A stretch of DNA of 64,000 nt from Streptomyces sp. 1331.2 (GTDB lineage Bacteria > Actinomycetota > Actinomycetes > Streptomycetales > Streptomycetaceae): positions 1,302,001 through 1,366,000 of the forward strand of contig NZ_OBMJ01000001.1 in assembly GCF_900199205.1 (NCBI RefSeq). Reading direction: 5' to 3'. The notes beneath the pieces were generated by a model. It saw only the letters and a list, made by a program, of their open reading frames with translations, did no database searches and was not told where the DNA came from. A program made the position numbers and the translations under genes. Below, in pieces: positions 62,771 through 64,000 of the stretch (position 1 is the first letter of the stretch; each line of letters begins with the position of its first letter).

Positions 62771-63976
62771 ATGGCGTACTACCGGCAGCTGGGCAGCATC
62801 CCGCCCAAGCGGCACACCCAGCACCGCACCCCCGAAGGCGGGCTGTACTACGAGGAGTTGATGGGCGAGGAGGGGTTCTCCTCGGACTCCTCGCTGCTCT
62901 ACCACCGGGGCATCCCCTCGGCCGTGGTCAACGCGGTGCCCTGGGAGCTGCCGGACCAGTCCACCGTGCCCAACCACCCGCTCCTCCCCCGCCACCTCAA
63001 GCTGCACGAGCTGTTCGCGGGCCAGGAGTGGAAGTCCGCCGACGTCGTGAGCAGCCGCCGGCTGGTCCTCGGCAACGGCGACGTGCGGATCTCGTACGTC
63101 GCCGCCGGGGCCCCGAGCGAGCTGTACCGCAACGGGCTCGGCGACGAGTGCGTGTACGTGGAGTCCGGCTCCGGCACGGTCGAGACGGTGTTCGGCTCGA
63201 TCGAGGTCGGCCAGGGCGACTACGTGCTCATCCCGCGCGCCACCACCCACCGCTGGGTGCCGGCCGGCGACGAGCCGCTGCGCGCGTACTGCATCGAGGC
63301 GAACAGCCACATCACCCCGGTCAAGCGCTTCCTGTCCAAGTACGGCCAGCTGCTGGAGCACGCGCCGTACTGCGAGCGGGACTTCCGCGGACCGGTCGGC
63401 CCGCTGCTGGTCGAGGACGCTCCCGGCGACGTCGACGTGCTGGTCAAGCACCGTGGCCCGCAGGGGATTTCGGGCACCCGCTACACCGTGCCGCACCACC
63501 CCTTCGACGTGGTCGGCTGGGACGGCTGCCTGTACCCGTACGCCTTCAACATCCGGGACTACGAGCCGATCACCGGGCGGATCCACCAGCCGCCGCCGGC
63601 CCACCAGGTGTTCGAGGGCCAGAACTTCGTGATCTGCAACTTCGTCCCGCGCAAGGTGGACTACCACCCGCTGTCGATCCCGGTGCCGTACTACCACGCC
63701 AACGTGGACAGCGACGAGGTCATGTTCTACTGCGGCGGCGACTACGCGGCCCGCAAGGGCTCGGGCATCGGCCAGGGCTCGATCTCGCTGCACCCCGGCG
63801 GTCACACCCACGGGCCGCAGCCGGGCGCGTACGAGCGCAGCATCGGCGTGGAGTTCTTCGACGAACTCGCCGTCATGGTGGACACCTTCCGCCCGCTGGA
63901 ACTCGGCGAGGGCGGCCGGGCCAGCGAGGACGGCAACTACGCCTGGACCTGGGCCGGTCGGGGGCCCGGGCGATGA
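62771..63976 (+). CDS. hmgA: Homogentisate 1,2-dioxygenase
   Basis: A 401-residue ring-cleaving dioxygenase, shorter than the about 440-residue classic form but typical of actinobacteria. MAYYRQLGSIPPKRHTQHR at the start, LYHRGIPSAVVNA, DECVYVESGSGTVETVFG and FYCGGDYAARKGSGIGQGSISLHPGGHTHGPQPGAYERS are family motifs with His/Glu ligands. ATG 62771 follows GGAGGACCACGGAG. It overlaps the next gene by four bases. Confidence 0.93.
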   Translation: MAYYRQLGSIPPKRHTQHRTPEGGLYYEELMGEEGFSSDSSLLYHRGIPSAVVNAVPWELPDQSTVPNHPLLPRHLKLHELFAGQEWKSADVVSSRRLVLGNGDVRISYVAAGAPSELYRNGLGDECVYVESGSGTVETVFGSIEVGQGDYVLIPRATTHRWVPAGDEPLRAYCIEANSHITPVKRFLSKYGQLLEHAPYCERDFRGPVGPLLVEDAPGDVDVLVKHRGPQGISGTRYTVPHHPFDVVGWDGCLYPYAFNIRDYEPITGRIHQPPPAHQVFEGQNFVICNFVPRKVDYHPLSIPVPYYHANVDSDEVMFYCGGDYAARKGSGIGQGSISLHPGGHTHGPQPGAYERSIGVEFFDELAVMVDTFRPLELGEGGRASEDGNYAWTWAGRGPGR

Positions 63977-64000
63977 GCACGCTGCCCACCGGGGATGCGA
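63973..64000 (+). CDS. Start of the next gene (partial)
   Basis: The ATG at 63973 overlaps the hmgA stop (ATGA) and the frame stays open to the window end (MSTLPTGDA). In tyrosine catabolism the expected next enzyme is fumarylacetoacetase, but nine residues cannot identify it. Confidence 0.5.

Overview
The window looks like chromosomal DNA of a Streptomycetaceae actinomycete (Streptomyces or Kitasatospora type). The support is very high GC with strong third-position GC bias, frequent GTG starts, four-base GTGA/ATGA gene overlaps, twin-arginine and lipobox signals, a DasR-type operator before a chitinase, a cysteine-type leader peptide, several likely leaderless promoters, and gene sets typical of the group (paaABCDE, an F420-type luciferase-like oxidoreductase, hppD/hmgA). 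I see no rRNA, tRNA, CRISPR array, transposase or prophage.

Layout. 0-9 kb: 5' part of an RNA ligase gene (minus), a molybdate ABC operon modABC (plus), then a two-component pair (minus) divergent from an ABC exporter with two duplicated permeases (plus). 9-19 kb: a peptidyl-tRNA hydrolase-like gene, a hypothetical, a YbjQ family gene, a flavoprotein monooxygenase, the phenylacetyl-CoA epoxidase operon paaABCDE (minus) and an M20 peptidase with a repetitive N-terminus. 19-26.8 kb: a second two-component pair, a 169-bp MITE-like palindrome, a methyltransferase, an aldo-keto reductase/TetR pair, a decayed ADP-ribosylglycohydrolase, two tandem YeaQ/GlsB-like membrane genes and a glycosyltransferase. 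26.8-32 kb: a hydantoin/dihydropyrimidine operon (amidohydrolase, hydantoinase, luciferase-like oxidoreductase, NCS1 transporter; minus). 32-38 kb: a leader peptide, cysteine dioxygenase and rhodanese, then a four-gene glycine betaine/choline-type ABC operon and a lipoprotein. 38-47 kb: a secreted GH18 chitinase, an MFS exporter, small hypotheticals, an alkaline-phosphatase-superfamily enzyme, a glutaryl-CoA dehydrogenase, azlCD and an XRE-cupin regulator. 47-57.6 kb: a Tat-exported FAD oxidase, fumC, an SPW-repeat membrane protein, a PadR/acyl-CoA dehydrogenase pair and a third two-component pair, divergently arranged. 57.7-64 kb: a small Cys-containing membrane peptide with three cupin-like genes (minus), a phosphoribosyltransferase-hydrolase fusion, and tyrosine catabolism genes hppD and hmgA (plus).

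The strongest unexplained signal is a family of seven AT-richer palindromes in gene-end gaps (near 9.0, 16.85, 22.3, 26.8, 40.1, 45.4 and 57.7 kb). Each is built from 7-bp units of the form TYANCTG, arranged as inverted arrays around a TTTCGAAA or TTTCAACA core. The arms pair almost perfectly although the units differ between elements, and one arm often carries extra units. They act or arose as structures; bidirectional terminators are the simplest role. Four ordinary GC-rich hairpin terminators are also visible, so the heptad elements are a distinct class.

Many intergenic gaps and gene 5' ends also carry short tandem repeats (8-, 11-, 14-, 15-, 19- and 30-bp periods), which is a general feature of this window.
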